Position numbers and translations under genes: made by a program. 64,000 bases of DNA, from NCBI RefSeq assembly GCF_049537125.1, contig NZ_JBMVQY010000004.1, forward strand, positions 310,001 to 374,000, given 5' to 3'. The notes beneath the pieces were generated by a model, which ran no database searches, had not been told where the DNA came from, and was given only the letters and a program-made list of their open reading frames with translations. Positions 25,969 to 34,954 of this stretch are shown here, piece after piece; positions within the stretch are counted from its first letter, which is position 1, and each line of letters opens with the position of its first letter. Source of the stretch: Limisphaera sp026417315. Lineage in GTDB: Bacteria > Verrucomicrobiota > Verrucomicrobiia > Limisphaerales > Limisphaeraceae.

Positions 25969-28007
25969 ACGGGGCCTTCCAACTGACCTGGGTGGATATC
26001 GCCATTTTTCTGCTGTTTGTGGTGGCCGTGGTCGGCGTCGGCCTGTGGAAAAGCCGCCACGAGAAGGGGAGCGAGGATTACTTCTTGGCCGGTCGCGGTC
26101 TTCGCTGGTGGTTGATCGGTTTCTCCCTGATCGCAGCCAACATTTCGACCGAGCAGTTTGTGGGGATGAGTGGCAATGCCGCCAGCCACGTGGGCATGGC
26201 CATTGCCAGTTACGAGTGGATGGCCGCCATCACGCTCGTGGTGGTGGCGTTTGCGTTCCTCCCCTATTTCCTCCGGGCCGGGATTTACACCATGCCGGAG
26301 TTTCTCGAGTACCGCTATAACGCGACTGCGCGCACGATCATGGCCGTGGCCACGATTTTCATCTACATGCTCCTGCTGGGGGCTGTGACGTACTCGGGGG
26401 CCCTGACGATCAGCACGTTGGCGGGCCAGGCGGGCCAGTCTCTGACGCTGGCCACCGGATCGCTGATCATCGGGTTGATCGCGATGCTGTATGTCACGGC
26501 GGGGGGGCTCAAGGCATGCGCGTGGGCCGATTTGATTCAGGGGAGCGCACTGATCCTGGGAGGGGGCGTGATCATGTTCTTTGCCTTTCAGAAGTTGGGG
26601 ATGGCCCAAGAGGCCGCCACGGTGGTCAGCCCGGAGACGGGTGCCGTGACCATGGTGGCTCTGGCACCGGATGCGGGGCCCTTGGAGCGGTTCCTGGAGT
26701 TGAACCGGCCGCGCCTGAACATGTTCCTTCCGGCCACGGACACCGTGTTGCCCTGGACGGCGCTGCTGTTGGGGTTGTGGATTCCCAATTTCTACTACTG
26801 GGGGTTGAACCAGTACATCACGCAGCGCACCCTGGGCTCGGCCTCCCTGGCGCAGGGGCAGAAAGGGATCGTGTTTGCTGCGTTCATGAAGTTGCTCATT
26901 CCGTTTGTAATCGTGATACCGGGTATCATTGCGTTCAACCTCTACAGTACCCAGATGCGTCTGGAGGCGGCGCGGGACACGGCGACCAGCCTCACCAAGT
27001 ACATCAAGGCCAATCCCCAGACCCAGTATGTCCGGACGGCCGAGGCGCCCTCGGAGGCTGAAATCGCGGCCTGGCCCGCCGGGCGGTACCTGCTGGCGAT
27101 CTATCCGGACGCGGAGAGTCTGCGCCGCGTGCGCGTCCAGAATCCATACGTGCTGCCCGTGGCCCGTCAGGATTTCGATCGGATCCAGCCGGACGCGTTT
27201 CAGGTGTTCACGACGGAGGATCATTCGTGGCGTGCGGTTCATGAGGGGCTGGCACAGGAACTGGACGCGTACAACGCGCGCGTGCAGGAAGCGGCCCGGG
27301 GCGCGGGTCGGGCGGTGACGGTCGAGAAACTCATCGCGTTCAAGTACGACACGGCGCTGGCTCAGCTGCTGGGGCACGTGCTTCCCCAGGGGGTGGGCCT
27401 GGTGGGATTTGTGATGGCGGCGCTGCTGGGCGCGGTGGTGAGCTCGCTGGCGGCGATGTTGAATGCGGCGTCGACCATTTTTGCCATGGACGTGTTCAAG
27501 AAGTTTCTCGCACCGGCGGCCAGCCAGGAGCGCGTGGTGTGGGTGGGCCGCGTGTCGGTGGTTGTATTCACCGTGATTGCGGTGTTGCTGGCGCCGCAAC
27601 TGGGGAATCCGAAGATCAGCAACAGCATTTTCACGATCATTCAGGAGGGGCAGGGGTTCATTTCGCCCGGGATCCTGGCCGTGTTCGCGTTTGGGTTGGT
27701 GGTTCGGCGGGCGCCTCCGGTCTGCGGCGTGGCCGGGCTGTTGACGAACATCGCGGCCTACGGGTTGCTGAAGTTGCTGGTTCCCCAATTGCAGTTCCTG
27801 AACCGCATGGCGGTTTGCTTTGCGCTGTGTTTGGTGGTGATGAGCGTGATCACACTGCGGCGGCCCTTGGCCCAGCCGGTGGAATTCCGGCGCCAATCGA
27901 CTCTCGCGCTCGAGAGCTCCCAGGGTGCGAAAGTGGCCGGGGCGATCGTGATCCTGCTCACGCTGTCGCTCTATGTGATCTTCAGCCCCTGGGGCTTGGC
28001 GCGGTGA
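25965..28007 (+). CDS. Sodium/solute symporter (SSS family), likely a sugar transporter
   Basis: 680 residues, ATG behind GAGGAATC. The pattern is that of SGLT-type SSS proteins: a first helix DIAIFLLFVVAVVGVGLW, then SEDYFLAGRGLRWWLIGFSL, SLIAANISTEQFVGMSG, the helix pair near YNATARTIMAVATIFIYML, and LGAVVSSLAAMLNAASTIF in the C-terminal half. It probably imports galactose or a related hexose with Na+ across the inner membrane. The gene heads an operon with galM, galK, galT and a beta-galactosidase. Between about residues 325 and 460 there is a hydrophilic insert (LEAARDTATSLTKYIKANPQ to GRAVTVEKLIAFK) much longer than the usual loop, which makes the protein some 100 residues longer than typical SGLT members. 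Confidence 0.88.
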   Translation: MNGAFQLTWVDIAIFLLFVVAVVGVGLWKSRHEKGSEDYFLAGRGLRWWLIGFSLIAANISTEQFVGMSGNAASHVGMAIASYEWMAAITLVVVAFAFLPYFLRAGIYTMPEFLEYRYNATARTIMAVATIFIYMLLLGAVTYSGALTISTLAGQAGQSLTLATGSLIIGLIAMLYVTAGGLKACAWADLIQGSALILGGGVIMFFAFQKLGMAQEAATVVSPETGAVTMVALAPDAGPLERFLELNRPRLNMFLPATDTVLPWTALLLGLWIPNFYYWGLNQYITQRTLGSASLAQGQKGIVFAAFMKLLIPFVIVIPGIIAFNLYSTQMRLEAARDTATSLTKYIKANPQTQYVRTAEAPSEAEIAAWPAGRYLLAIYPDAESLRRVRVQNPYVLPVARQDFDRIQPDAFQVFTTEDHSWRAVHEGLAQELDAYNARVQEAARGAGRAVTVEKLIAFKYDTALAQLLGHVLPQGVGLVGFVMAALLGAVVSSLAAMLNAASTIFAMDVFKKFLAPAASQERVVWVGRVSVVVFTVIAVLLAPQLGNPKISNSIFTIIQEGQGFISPGILAVFAFGLVVRRAPPVCGVAGLLTNIAAYGLLKLLVPQLQFLNRMAVCFALCLVVMSVITLRRPLAQPVEFRRQSTLALESSQGAKVAGAIVILLTLSLYVIFSPWGLAR

Positions 28008-28103
28008 GGGAGGTGCGACCTTGCGGGAAGGAAATGCAAGGGGCGGCTCCTCCCGGGTTGCCGCCGGGAGGGAGACGCATTGCGACCAAGGAGGTTGTGC
28101 CCG

Positions 28104-29183
28104 GTGAGTGAATTCGTCAGGGTGGAGCACTTCGGACGGCTGTCGGATGGCCGGAGCGTTCGCCGGTTTACGCTGGAGAACCGCCACGGTATGCGGGTGC
28201 GGGTGATCGATTACGGCACCATCATCACGGAAATCCATGTCCCGGATCGCCGCGGGCGTTTGTCCGATGTGGTGTTGGGGTTCGATCGGTTGGAGCCCTA
28301 TCTGAAAAGGCACCCTTATTTTGGCTGTACGGTCGGCCGCTATACGAATCGCATTGCCGGGGCCCGGTTCGCTCTGGACGGCCGGGTTTATCAGTTGCCC
28401 CGGACCGAGGGATCGAATTGTCTGCATGGGGGCCGGCAGGGTTTTGACAAGGCCCTGTGGCGTGCGCGTGTGGTGGGACCGGCGGCGGTCCGGTTCGTCC
28501 ACGTCAGCGAGGACGGAGACCAGGGGTTCCCCGGGCGGTTGCGCGTGGCGCTGACCCTGAGCCTGACCGCGGACAACGAGCTCCGGCTCGAGTATGTGGC
28601 GCGGACCAATGCGCCGACGGCCATCAACCTGACCAATCACACGTACTTCAATTTGGCCGGAGCGGGGGACATTCGCGGGCATCGCCTTCAGATTGCCGCC
28701 GATTTTTACACGCCGAAGGGACCGGACAACGTTCCCACGGGCGAAATCCGCTCCGTGGCGGGCACGCCTTTTGACTTTCGCAAGCTGACACCCGTAGGTG
28801 CCCGTTTTGACGAGATCGGGGAGAACCCGCCCGGCTACGATCACAACTTTGTGCTGCGCGGGGATCCGGCGGGATGGAACCATGGCGAGGTTTGGGGCGG
28901 GCGCCCCGATCGACCTGCCTTTTGTGCGCGGCTGGTGGAGCCGCGGTGCGGGCGCGTGTTGGAGGTCTGGACGACGGAGCCCGGGGTGCAGTTGTACACG
29001 GGGAACTGGCTCGACGGTACTCTGGTGGGCAAGCAGGGCTGGCGCTATGAACGGCACGCCGGACTGTGTTTGGAGACGCAGCATTTTCCGAACTCCGTGA
29101 ACCTTCCCCATTTCCCAAGCACGATTCTGCGGCCGGGTCAGACGTACCGGCAGACGACGGTCTATCGCTTTTTGGCATTGTAA
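28104..29183 (+). CDS. galM: Aldose 1-epimerase (mutarotase)
   Basis: 359 residues from the GTG at 28104, chosen because AAGGAGG lies 9 nt upstream; the frame also has a TTG at 28080. It interconverts alpha- and beta-galactose so that galactokinase receives the alpha form. The conserved parts are the N-terminal RVIDYGTIITEIHVPDR, VVLGFDRLEPY, FGCTVGRYTNRIAGARF, the NCLHGGRQGFDKALWRA loop with the His, the NLTNHTYFNLAG segment with the catalytic His, PPGYDHNF, and near the end CLETQHFPNSVN, where the catalytic Glu follows GLC. It sits between the symporter (96 bp) and galK (87 bp). No signal peptide, so it is cytoplasmic. Confidence 0.95.
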   Translation: MSEFVRVEHFGRLSDGRSVRRFTLENRHGMRVRVIDYGTIITEIHVPDRRGRLSDVVLGFDRLEPYLKRHPYFGCTVGRYTNRIAGARFALDGRVYQLPRTEGSNCLHGGRQGFDKALWRARVVGPAAVRFVHVSEDGDQGFPGRLRVALTLSLTADNELRLEYVARTNAPTAINLTNHTYFNLAGAGDIRGHRLQIAADFYTPKGPDNVPTGEIRSVAGTPFDFRKLTPVGARFDEIGENPPGYDHNFVLRGDPAGWNHGEVWGGRPDRPAFCARLVEPRCGRVLEVWTTEPGVQLYTGNWLDGTLVGKQGWRYERHAGLCLETQHFPNSVNLPHFPSTILRPGQTYRQTTVYRFLAL

Positions 29184-29270
29184 CTCCCGGACCGTCCCGG
29201 CAACCGCCGGCGTGATCCGGTCGGGGCGGATCACCCGGGAGAAAGGAGAAACACACGGAGAGAGTCGCGC

Positions 29271-30440
29271 ATGGAATTGGACGCATTGATCGAACAGACT
29301 CAAACGGCCTTTGCCCGGCGATACGGTCGGGCGCCGAAGTGGATGGCCGCGGCGCCGGGTCGGGTCAATCTCATCGGCGAACATACGGATTACAACGACG
29401 GCTACGTGTTCCCCATGGCGCTGGAGCGGTACACGATGGCTGCTGCCGCGCCCCGATCCGATGAAGTCTTTCATTGCGAAAGCGAGGAGCAGAAGGAGCC
29501 GGTGGAGGTCCGCCTGAACCAGCGGTTCCAGCCTCTGCCACGGGGTTCCTGGGGGAACTACCCACTGGGTGTTGTGGCGGGCTTTCGCGAGCGAGCCCTG
29601 CCGGTGCCGGGAATGGATGTCCTTGTGCATTCCAGCGTGCCCCTGGGCGGCGGCCTTTCCAGCAGTGCGGCCCTGGAGGTGGCCATCGCCACGCTCCTAG
29701 AGGCGGCGTGCGGTGTGCCGCTGGATCCTGTCGAAAAGGCGCTTTTGTGTCAGCGGGCGGAGCACGCGTATGCGGGGATGCCGTGCGGCATCATGGACCA
29801 GTTCATCGCCGTGTTGGCCCAGCGGGACCATGCGTTGTTGCTCGACTGTCGATCCCGTTCCTACGAGCAGGTTCCCATGCGGGATCCAGGGGTTTCGGTG
29901 CTCATCATCAACACGCAGGTGAAGCATGCACTTACCGGAAGCGAGTATCCGACGCGTCGCCGGCAATGCGAATCGGCGGCGGCGGCGCTGGGCGTGCCCG
30001 CGCTGCGGGATGTCACTCCGGCGCAACTGACCCTGGCCCGGGACCGGCTGGACCCGGTGGTGTATCGCCGGGCCCGGCACGTGGTGGGAGAAATCGAGCG
30101 CACGTTGCAGGCGGCCGAGGCGATGCGCCAGGGCGACTGGGAACGGGCGGGTCAGTTGATGTATGCCAGCCACGCGTCGCTGCGGGACGATTACGAGGTC
30201 AGTTGCCGGGAGCTGGACGTGGTCGTGGAAGCCGCCCGTGCGATCGGGGTGGAGGGGGGCGTTTTCGGCTGTCGCATGACCGGCGGCGGATTCGGGGGCT
30301 GTGCCGTGGCGCTGGTTCGCACGGAGGCGGTGCCCGCAGTCCAGGCGCGCTTGGAAGCCGAATACCAGCGTCAGACCGGGATTCGGCCGGCTCTGTTCGT
30401 GACCCGGCCCGGTCGAGGTGCGTGGGTGATCCGGGGCTGA
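29271..30440 (+). CDS. galK: Galactokinase
   Basis: 389 residues from an ATG; AAGGAGA-type sequence lies some 30 bp upstream and a nearer GAGAGAG may serve. It phosphorylates alpha-galactose to galactose-1-phosphate with ATP, the first Leloir step. The GHMP kinase pattern is complete: the substrate loop GRVNLIGEHTDYNDGYVFPM at about residues 30-50, PLGGGLSSSAALE at about 123, the MPCGIMDQFIA segment, and MTGGGFGGCAVAL near 335. The length is normal. It lies between galM and galT. Confidence 0.97.
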   Translation: MELDALIEQTQTAFARRYGRAPKWMAAAPGRVNLIGEHTDYNDGYVFPMALERYTMAAAAPRSDEVFHCESEEQKEPVEVRLNQRFQPLPRGSWGNYPLGVVAGFRERALPVPGMDVLVHSSVPLGGGLSSSAALEVAIATLLEAACGVPLDPVEKALLCQRAEHAYAGMPCGIMDQFIAVLAQRDHALLLDCRSRSYEQVPMRDPGVSVLIINTQVKHALTGSEYPTRRRQCESAAAALGVPALRDVTPAQLTLARDRLDPVVYRRARHVVGEIERTLQAAEAMRQGDWERAGQLMYASHASLRDDYEVSCRELDVVVEAARAIGVEGGVFGCRMTGGGFGGCAVALVRTEAVPAVQARLEAEYQRQTGIRPALFVTRPGRGAWVIRG

Positions 30441-30455
30441 GGGAATCCCCGGGGT

Positions 30456-31613
30456 GTGGACCGGACAGCACGCAAGGCGATGAACGCAGGACAGTTTCGC
30501 GCGGACGATCACCCGCATCGACGGTACGATCCATTGCTGGACCGCTGGGTTCTCGTGTCGCCGCACCGGACCAAGCGGCCTTGGCTGGGGCAAACCGAGC
30601 GACCGGCGGAGGAGCAGCGGCCCGCTTATGACCCGGGTTGCTACCTATGTCCCGGCAATCGCCGGGCCGGCGGCCAGGTCAATCCGCAGTACCGCGGGAC
30701 GTTTGTGTTCACCAACGACTTTTCCGCGCTCTTGCCCCAGGTGCCGGGCGCCGAGGATGCCCCCGATCCGCTGCTCGCCTGTCAACCCGTCCGTGGCGAA
30801 TGTCGAGTGCTTTGCTTTTCACCCCGACACGATTTGACGCTGGCCGAGATGTCCCTGGAAGGGATCCGGGCGGTGGTGGATTTGTGGGCGGAACAGGTTT
30901 CCGACCTGGGGCCGCGTTATACCTGGGTGCAGGTTTTCGAGAACAAGGGCGCGCTGATGGGTTGTTCCAATCCTCATCCCCACGGGCAGATTTGGGCGGG
31001 GGATTTCCTGCCGAACGAGCCGGCCCGGGAGGACCGTCAGCAGCGCCTCTGGTGGGAGCGGCACGGCGAGCCCTTGTTACTGGCTTACGCCCGGAGGGAG
31101 GTTGCCCTGGGGCAGCGGGTCGTGGCGGCCAACGCGCATTGGGTGGCCGTGGTGCCGTGGTGGGCCGTCTGGCCGTTTGAACTGCTGTTGCTGCCGTTGC
31201 GCCCGGTGCAGCGGTTGCCGGATCTGGATCCCGCGGAACGGACCTCGTTGGCCGAGGTGCTGCGCCTCATTCTCACCCGCTACGACAACCTTTTCGAGGT
31301 TTCCTTTCCCTACTCCATGGGCTGGCACGGGGCGCCCACGGGGACGTTGTGGGGGCAACCCCAGCCGCACTGGCAATTGCATGCGCATTTTTATCCCCCA
31401 CTATTGCGCTCGGCAACGATCAGGAAATTCATGGTGGGGTATGAAATGTTGGCGGAGCCGCAACGCGACCTGACACCGGAACAGGCCGCAGCCCGGTTGC
31501 GGGCCGTGCCGGAAATCCATTACAAGCTCCGAAAGGCTGCCGCGAGCGCTGTGGTGCCGGGACAGCATCTGGAAACGCGCACTGCATCCGGGGTGCAGGA
31601 GGGCGGGGTATGA
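30456..31613 (+). CDS. galT: Galactose-1-phosphate uridylyltransferase
   Basis: 385 residues from the GTG at 30456, 15 bp after galK; an ATG at 30480 is a possible alternative start. It exchanges UMP between UDP-glucose and galactose-1-phosphate. The HIT-fold evidence is strong: RRYDPLLDRWVLVSPHR and PCYLCPG-like metal-site Cys (GCYLCPGN), and NPHPHGQIW with the nucleophile His176 in the HPH triad. Further on is WQLHAHFYPPLLRS with KFMVGYEMLAEPQRDLTPEQ. galE is not in the window, so UDP-galactose epimerase must be encoded elsewhere. Its TGA overlaps the ATG of the next gene (ATGA), so the beta-galactosidase is probably translationally coupled. Confidence 0.96.
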   Translation: MDRTARKAMNAGQFRADDHPHRRYDPLLDRWVLVSPHRTKRPWLGQTERPAEEQRPAYDPGCYLCPGNRRAGGQVNPQYRGTFVFTNDFSALLPQVPGAEDAPDPLLACQPVRGECRVLCFSPRHDLTLAEMSLEGIRAVVDLWAEQVSDLGPRYTWVQVFENKGALMGCSNPHPHGQIWAGDFLPNEPAREDRQQRLWWERHGEPLLLAYARREVALGQRVVAANAHWVAVVPWWAVWPFELLLLPLRPVQRLPDLDPAERTSLAEVLRLILTRYDNLFEVSFPYSMGWHGAPTGTLWGQPQPHWQLHAHFYPPLLRSATIRKFMVGYEMLAEPQRDLTPEQAAARLRAVPEIHYKLRKAAASAVVPGQHLETRTASGVQEGGV

Positions 31614-34600
31614 GGAAGCATTCCATGACGCGTTGGCTGGGCCTGAGCCTGGCGGTTGTCCAGCTTGGCGCAAGTCCCGGAATCCCCGCCGAGGAGGACC
31701 GCTGGGCGGATTTTGAGAATCCCCGGGTGACGGGGCGCAACCATTTAGCTCCGCGGGCGACGATGGTGATCTGTCCGGACCGGGCCACGGCGCTGCGGAT
31801 CGGCCCGGTCTCCAATGCCGAAAGGATCAAATCCCCGTGGTACCGTTCGTTGAACGGCCGGTGGAAGTATCATTACGCATCGAATTACCTGGCGCGGATT
31901 CCCGGGTTTTGGCGGACCGACTTCGAGGATTCGACCTGGGCCACCATCCCCGTGCCGTCCAACGTGGAGATGCATGGCTACGGCATCCCCATCTATGTGA
32001 ACATTCAGTATCCCTGGCCCGGGCCCTGGCAGCCCCCCAAGGTTCCGCGGGATGATCCCAACAACACCGTCAATCAGTACCGGCGCACATTCACCTTGCC
32101 CGCCTCGTGGTCGGGGCGGCGGGTGCTCCTGACCTTCGACGGGGTCAACAGCGGATTCCAAGTGTGGGTCAACGGGCATTGGGTGGGATTGGGGAAGGAC
32201 AGTCGGACGCCGGTGGAATTTGACATCACCCCGTACGTGCGGCCCGGCCGGAACCTCCTGGCCGTGGAGAATTACCGGTGGTGCGACGGTTCCTGGTTGG
32301 AAGACCAGGATTTCTGGCGGCTGAGCGGCATCTTCCGGGACGTGTATCTCTGGTCGCCGCCGCCTCTCCATGTGCGGGACTTTGAAGTGCGGGCGGATCT
32401 GGACGCGTCGTTTCAAGGTGGGATTCTGAGCATCTCGGTGGAGGTGGAGAATCTCACGGGCCGGACGGCCGAGCCGTGGGTGGAGGCGGAATTGTTGGAC
32501 GCCTCGGGACGCACCGTGGCCCGGGTGCAGGCCCGGCTGCGGGTCCCTCCGGACGGTCGCAGTCAACAGGCGTTTGCGGCGCACTCCGTTCCGCATGTCC
32601 AACCTTGGAGTGCGGAGACGCCTCATCTCTACAAACTGCTTCTCACGCTAAAAGACGAAAGTGGCCGGGTGATGGAGGTGATTCCCGCGAACGTGGGATT
32701 CCGCAGGGTGGAGATTCGGGACGGCAATCTGCTGGTCAACGGGCGACGCGTCTGGATCAAAGGGGTCAACCGTCACGAGCACGACCCGGACCGGGGCCAG
32801 GCCATCACGGTGGAGAGCATGGAGCGGGACATCCGGCTCATGAAGCAGTTCAACATCAACGCCGTGCGCACCAGCCATTATCCCAATCAACCGGCCTGGT
32901 ACGACCTTTGCGACCGTTACGGCCTGTATGTAATCGACGAGGCCAACATCGAAAGCCACGGGATGGGTTATGGAGAGCGTTCATTGGCCCGCCCTCCGGA
33001 ATGGCGCGAAGCCCATCTGGATCGCACCCGTCGGATGGTGGAACGCGACAAAAACCATCCCTCGGTGATCATTTGGTCCCTGGGAAACGAGGCGGGAGAC
33101 GGGCCGAACTTCGAAGCGACCTCGGCCTGGATCAAACGGCGGGATCCCACCCGGCCGGTCCACTATGAGCAGGCGGGACGTCGTCCCCACACCGACATCG
33201 TGTGTCCGATGTACCCGCCGCCGCGGGAGCTTGCAGCCTACTCTTCGGAGCCACAGCAACGGCCCTTGATCATGTGCGAGTATTCCCATGCGATGGGGAA
33301 CAGCAGTGGGAACCTGTGGCTGTATTGGGATCTGATTTACCATCGGCCGCATTTGCAGGGGGGATTCATCTGGGACTGGGTGGATCAGGGGCTCCGGCAG
33401 GAACAGGGCCCGCTGCCCAAGCCGGTGTTCCAACCGGTGCGGAAAGGGCATCCCACCTTTTGGGCTTATGGCGGGGACTTTGGCCCGCCCGGAACCCCGT
33501 CCGATCAGAACTTTTGTTGCAACGGGCTGGTGAGTCCGGACCGCGTGCCCCATCCGGGCTTGTACGAGGTCAAACACGTGTATCAACCGGTGCGGGTGCG
33601 CTTGGTGGACGGCAAGAAGCGCCGGATCGAGATATCCAACGGTTATAACTTCTTGCGGTTGGGAGAAGTTTTGCAGGGCCGGTGGCGATTGAGCGGGGAC
33701 GGTGCGGTGCTGCAGTCGGGGATCATTCCGCCCTTGGAGATAGCGCCGGGCGAACGGCTGGAGTGGGAGGTTCCCGTGGCCCCATTCGGCCCGGAGCCGG
33801 GCGTGGAGTATTTCCTGGAGATCCGCTGGACTCTGGCGCGCAAGACGAGTTGGGCCCCCGCGGGACATGAAGTGGCCTGGGACCAATTCCTCCTCCCGGA
33901 CAGCGCCCCGGCCGAGGTGCGCCGGCCGCAGGGGCGGGGCGTATTGGACTGGCACACCAACGAGGCCCACATTCAATTTGCAGGTCGGGACTTTGTCCTG
34001 AACTTCCGGCGGAGCGACGGCGCGCTGACATCCTGGCAATACCGGGGGCGTGAGCTGGTGGAGTCACCGTTGCGGCCCGATTTCTGGCGGGCGCCCACGG
34101 ACAATGACCGGGGTCGGAACATGGAAGAGTCCCAGGGCATCTGGCGACGGGCTCACGAGAATCCCCGGGTCCTGGCCGTCACGGCGGACCTGGCCGGGGA
34201 TGGACGAACGGGGGTGCTGCAGGCCCGTTGGTTTTTGCCCGCCGTGGAGGCCACGTGGGCAACGAGGTACACCATTCACGCCGACGGAGCCGTGGAGGTT
34301 GAAGCCTCATTCCAGCCCTCGCGCACCAACCTGCCGCCGCTGCCACGGTTGGGGATGCAAATGGTCCTGCCCATGGGTTATGATCGCATCGAATGGCTAG
34401 GCCCCGGTCCGCACGAAACCTATTGCGATCGCAAGGACGCGCGTGTCGGCCGGTATCGCGGCACGGTGCGGGCGCAGTTTTGTTATGATTACACCGAGCC
34501 GGGGGAAAGCGGGAACAAGGTGGAGGTCCGCTGGGTGGCGTTAACCGACCGCCGCGGCCGCGGGTTGTTGGTCACCGGCGATCCGTGGCTGAGCGTCAAC

Positions 34601-34855
34601 GCCATGCACCACACGACGGACGACCTGCAGTCGGTTACGCATCCGTTCCAGCTCCCGCGGCGGGACTTCGTGGTGCTGAACCTGGACTGGAAACAGCAGG
34701 GCGTGGGGGGCGATGACAGCTGGGGCGCATGGCCGCATCCGCCGTTCCTGATTCCATGCCGGGCGCAGACATATCGGTTCCGGCTGGAACCGCTTGACTC
34801 CGGGCAGGACCCGGGACGGCTGGCTAGGAGCCGCCCGGCCAGCCCGCGGCCATGA
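31610..34855 (+). CDS. Beta-galactosidase, GH2 (LacZ-like), with signal peptide
   Basis: 1081 residues, overlapping galT by four bases. The N-terminus (MTRWLGLSLAVVQLGASPG) reads as a Sec signal peptide, so the enzyme is probably periplasmic or secreted, unlike E. coli LacZ. The GH2 order is kept: sugar-binding domain with GKWKY-like GRWKYHY and PVPSNVEMHGYGIPIYVN, an immunoglobulin-like domain, the barrel with KGVNRHEHDPDRGQ and YVIDEANIESHGMGYG, the acid/base in SLGNEAGDG (Glu494) and the nucleophile in IMCEYSHAMGNS (Glu557). A C-terminal small chain of beta-sandwich sheets follows (FWRAPTDNDRG, and WLGPGPHETYCDRK). It closes the galactose operon and would supply free galactose to the symporter. 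Confidence 0.95.
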   Translation: MRKHSMTRWLGLSLAVVQLGASPGIPAEEDRWADFENPRVTGRNHLAPRATMVICPDRATALRIGPVSNAERIKSPWYRSLNGRWKYHYASNYLARIPGFWRTDFEDSTWATIPVPSNVEMHGYGIPIYVNIQYPWPGPWQPPKVPRDDPNNTVNQYRRTFTLPASWSGRRVLLTFDGVNSGFQVWVNGHWVGLGKDSRTPVEFDITPYVRPGRNLLAVENYRWCDGSWLEDQDFWRLSGIFRDVYLWSPPPLHVRDFEVRADLDASFQGGILSISVEVENLTGRTAEPWVEAELLDASGRTVARVQARLRVPPDGRSQQAFAAHSVPHVQPWSAETPHLYKLLLTLKDESGRVMEVIPANVGFRRVEIRDGNLLVNGRRVWIKGVNRHEHDPDRGQAITVESMERDIRLMKQFNINAVRTSHYPNQPAWYDLCDRYGLYVIDEANIESHGMGYGERSLARPPEWREAHLDRTRRMVERDKNHPSVIIWSLGNEAGDGPNFEATSAWIKRRDPTRPVHYEQAGRRPHTDIVCPMYPPPRELAAYSSEPQQRPLIMCEYSHAMGNSSGNLWLYWDLIYHRPHLQGGFIWDWVDQGLRQEQGPLPKPVFQPVRKGHPTFWAYGGDFGPPGTPSDQNFCCNGLVSPDRVPHPGLYEVKHVYQPVRVRLVDGKKRRIEISNGYNFLRLGEVLQGRWRLSGDGAVLQSGIIPPLEIAPGERLEWEVPVAPFGPEPGVEYFLEIRWTLARKTSWAPAGHEVAWDQFLLPDSAPAEVRRPQGRGVLDWHTNEAHIQFAGRDFVLNFRRSDGALTSWQYRGRELVESPLRPDFWRAPTDNDRGRNMEESQGIWRRAHENPRVLAVTADLAGDGRTGVLQARWFLPAVEATWATRYTIHADGAVEVEASFQPSRTNLPPLPRLGMQMVLPMGYDRIEWLGPGPHETYCDRKDARVGRYRGTVRAQFCYDYTEPGESGNKVEVRWVALTDRRGRGLLVTGDPWLSVNAMHHTTDDLQSVTHPFQLPRRDFVVLNLDWKQQGVGGDDSWGAWPHPPFLIPCRAQTYRFRLEPLDSGQDPGRLARSRPASPRP

Positions 34856-34954
34856 CAAGGGATCCTGCCGCGGCAGATTCAGCCGGGCCTGAGTCCAGTG
34901 GCGCCGTCCGGGAGGGCGCCCCGGCGCGCGGCCGGCCCGGGTCCCGTGAAGCGG

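Noticed and set aside
25854..29630. 1258-codon open frame on the minus strand over the symporter, galM and galK
   Set aside because: It lies antisense to three recognised genes, is rich in His/Arg/Pro/Gln as expected from antisense reading of GC-rich genes, and shows no family.
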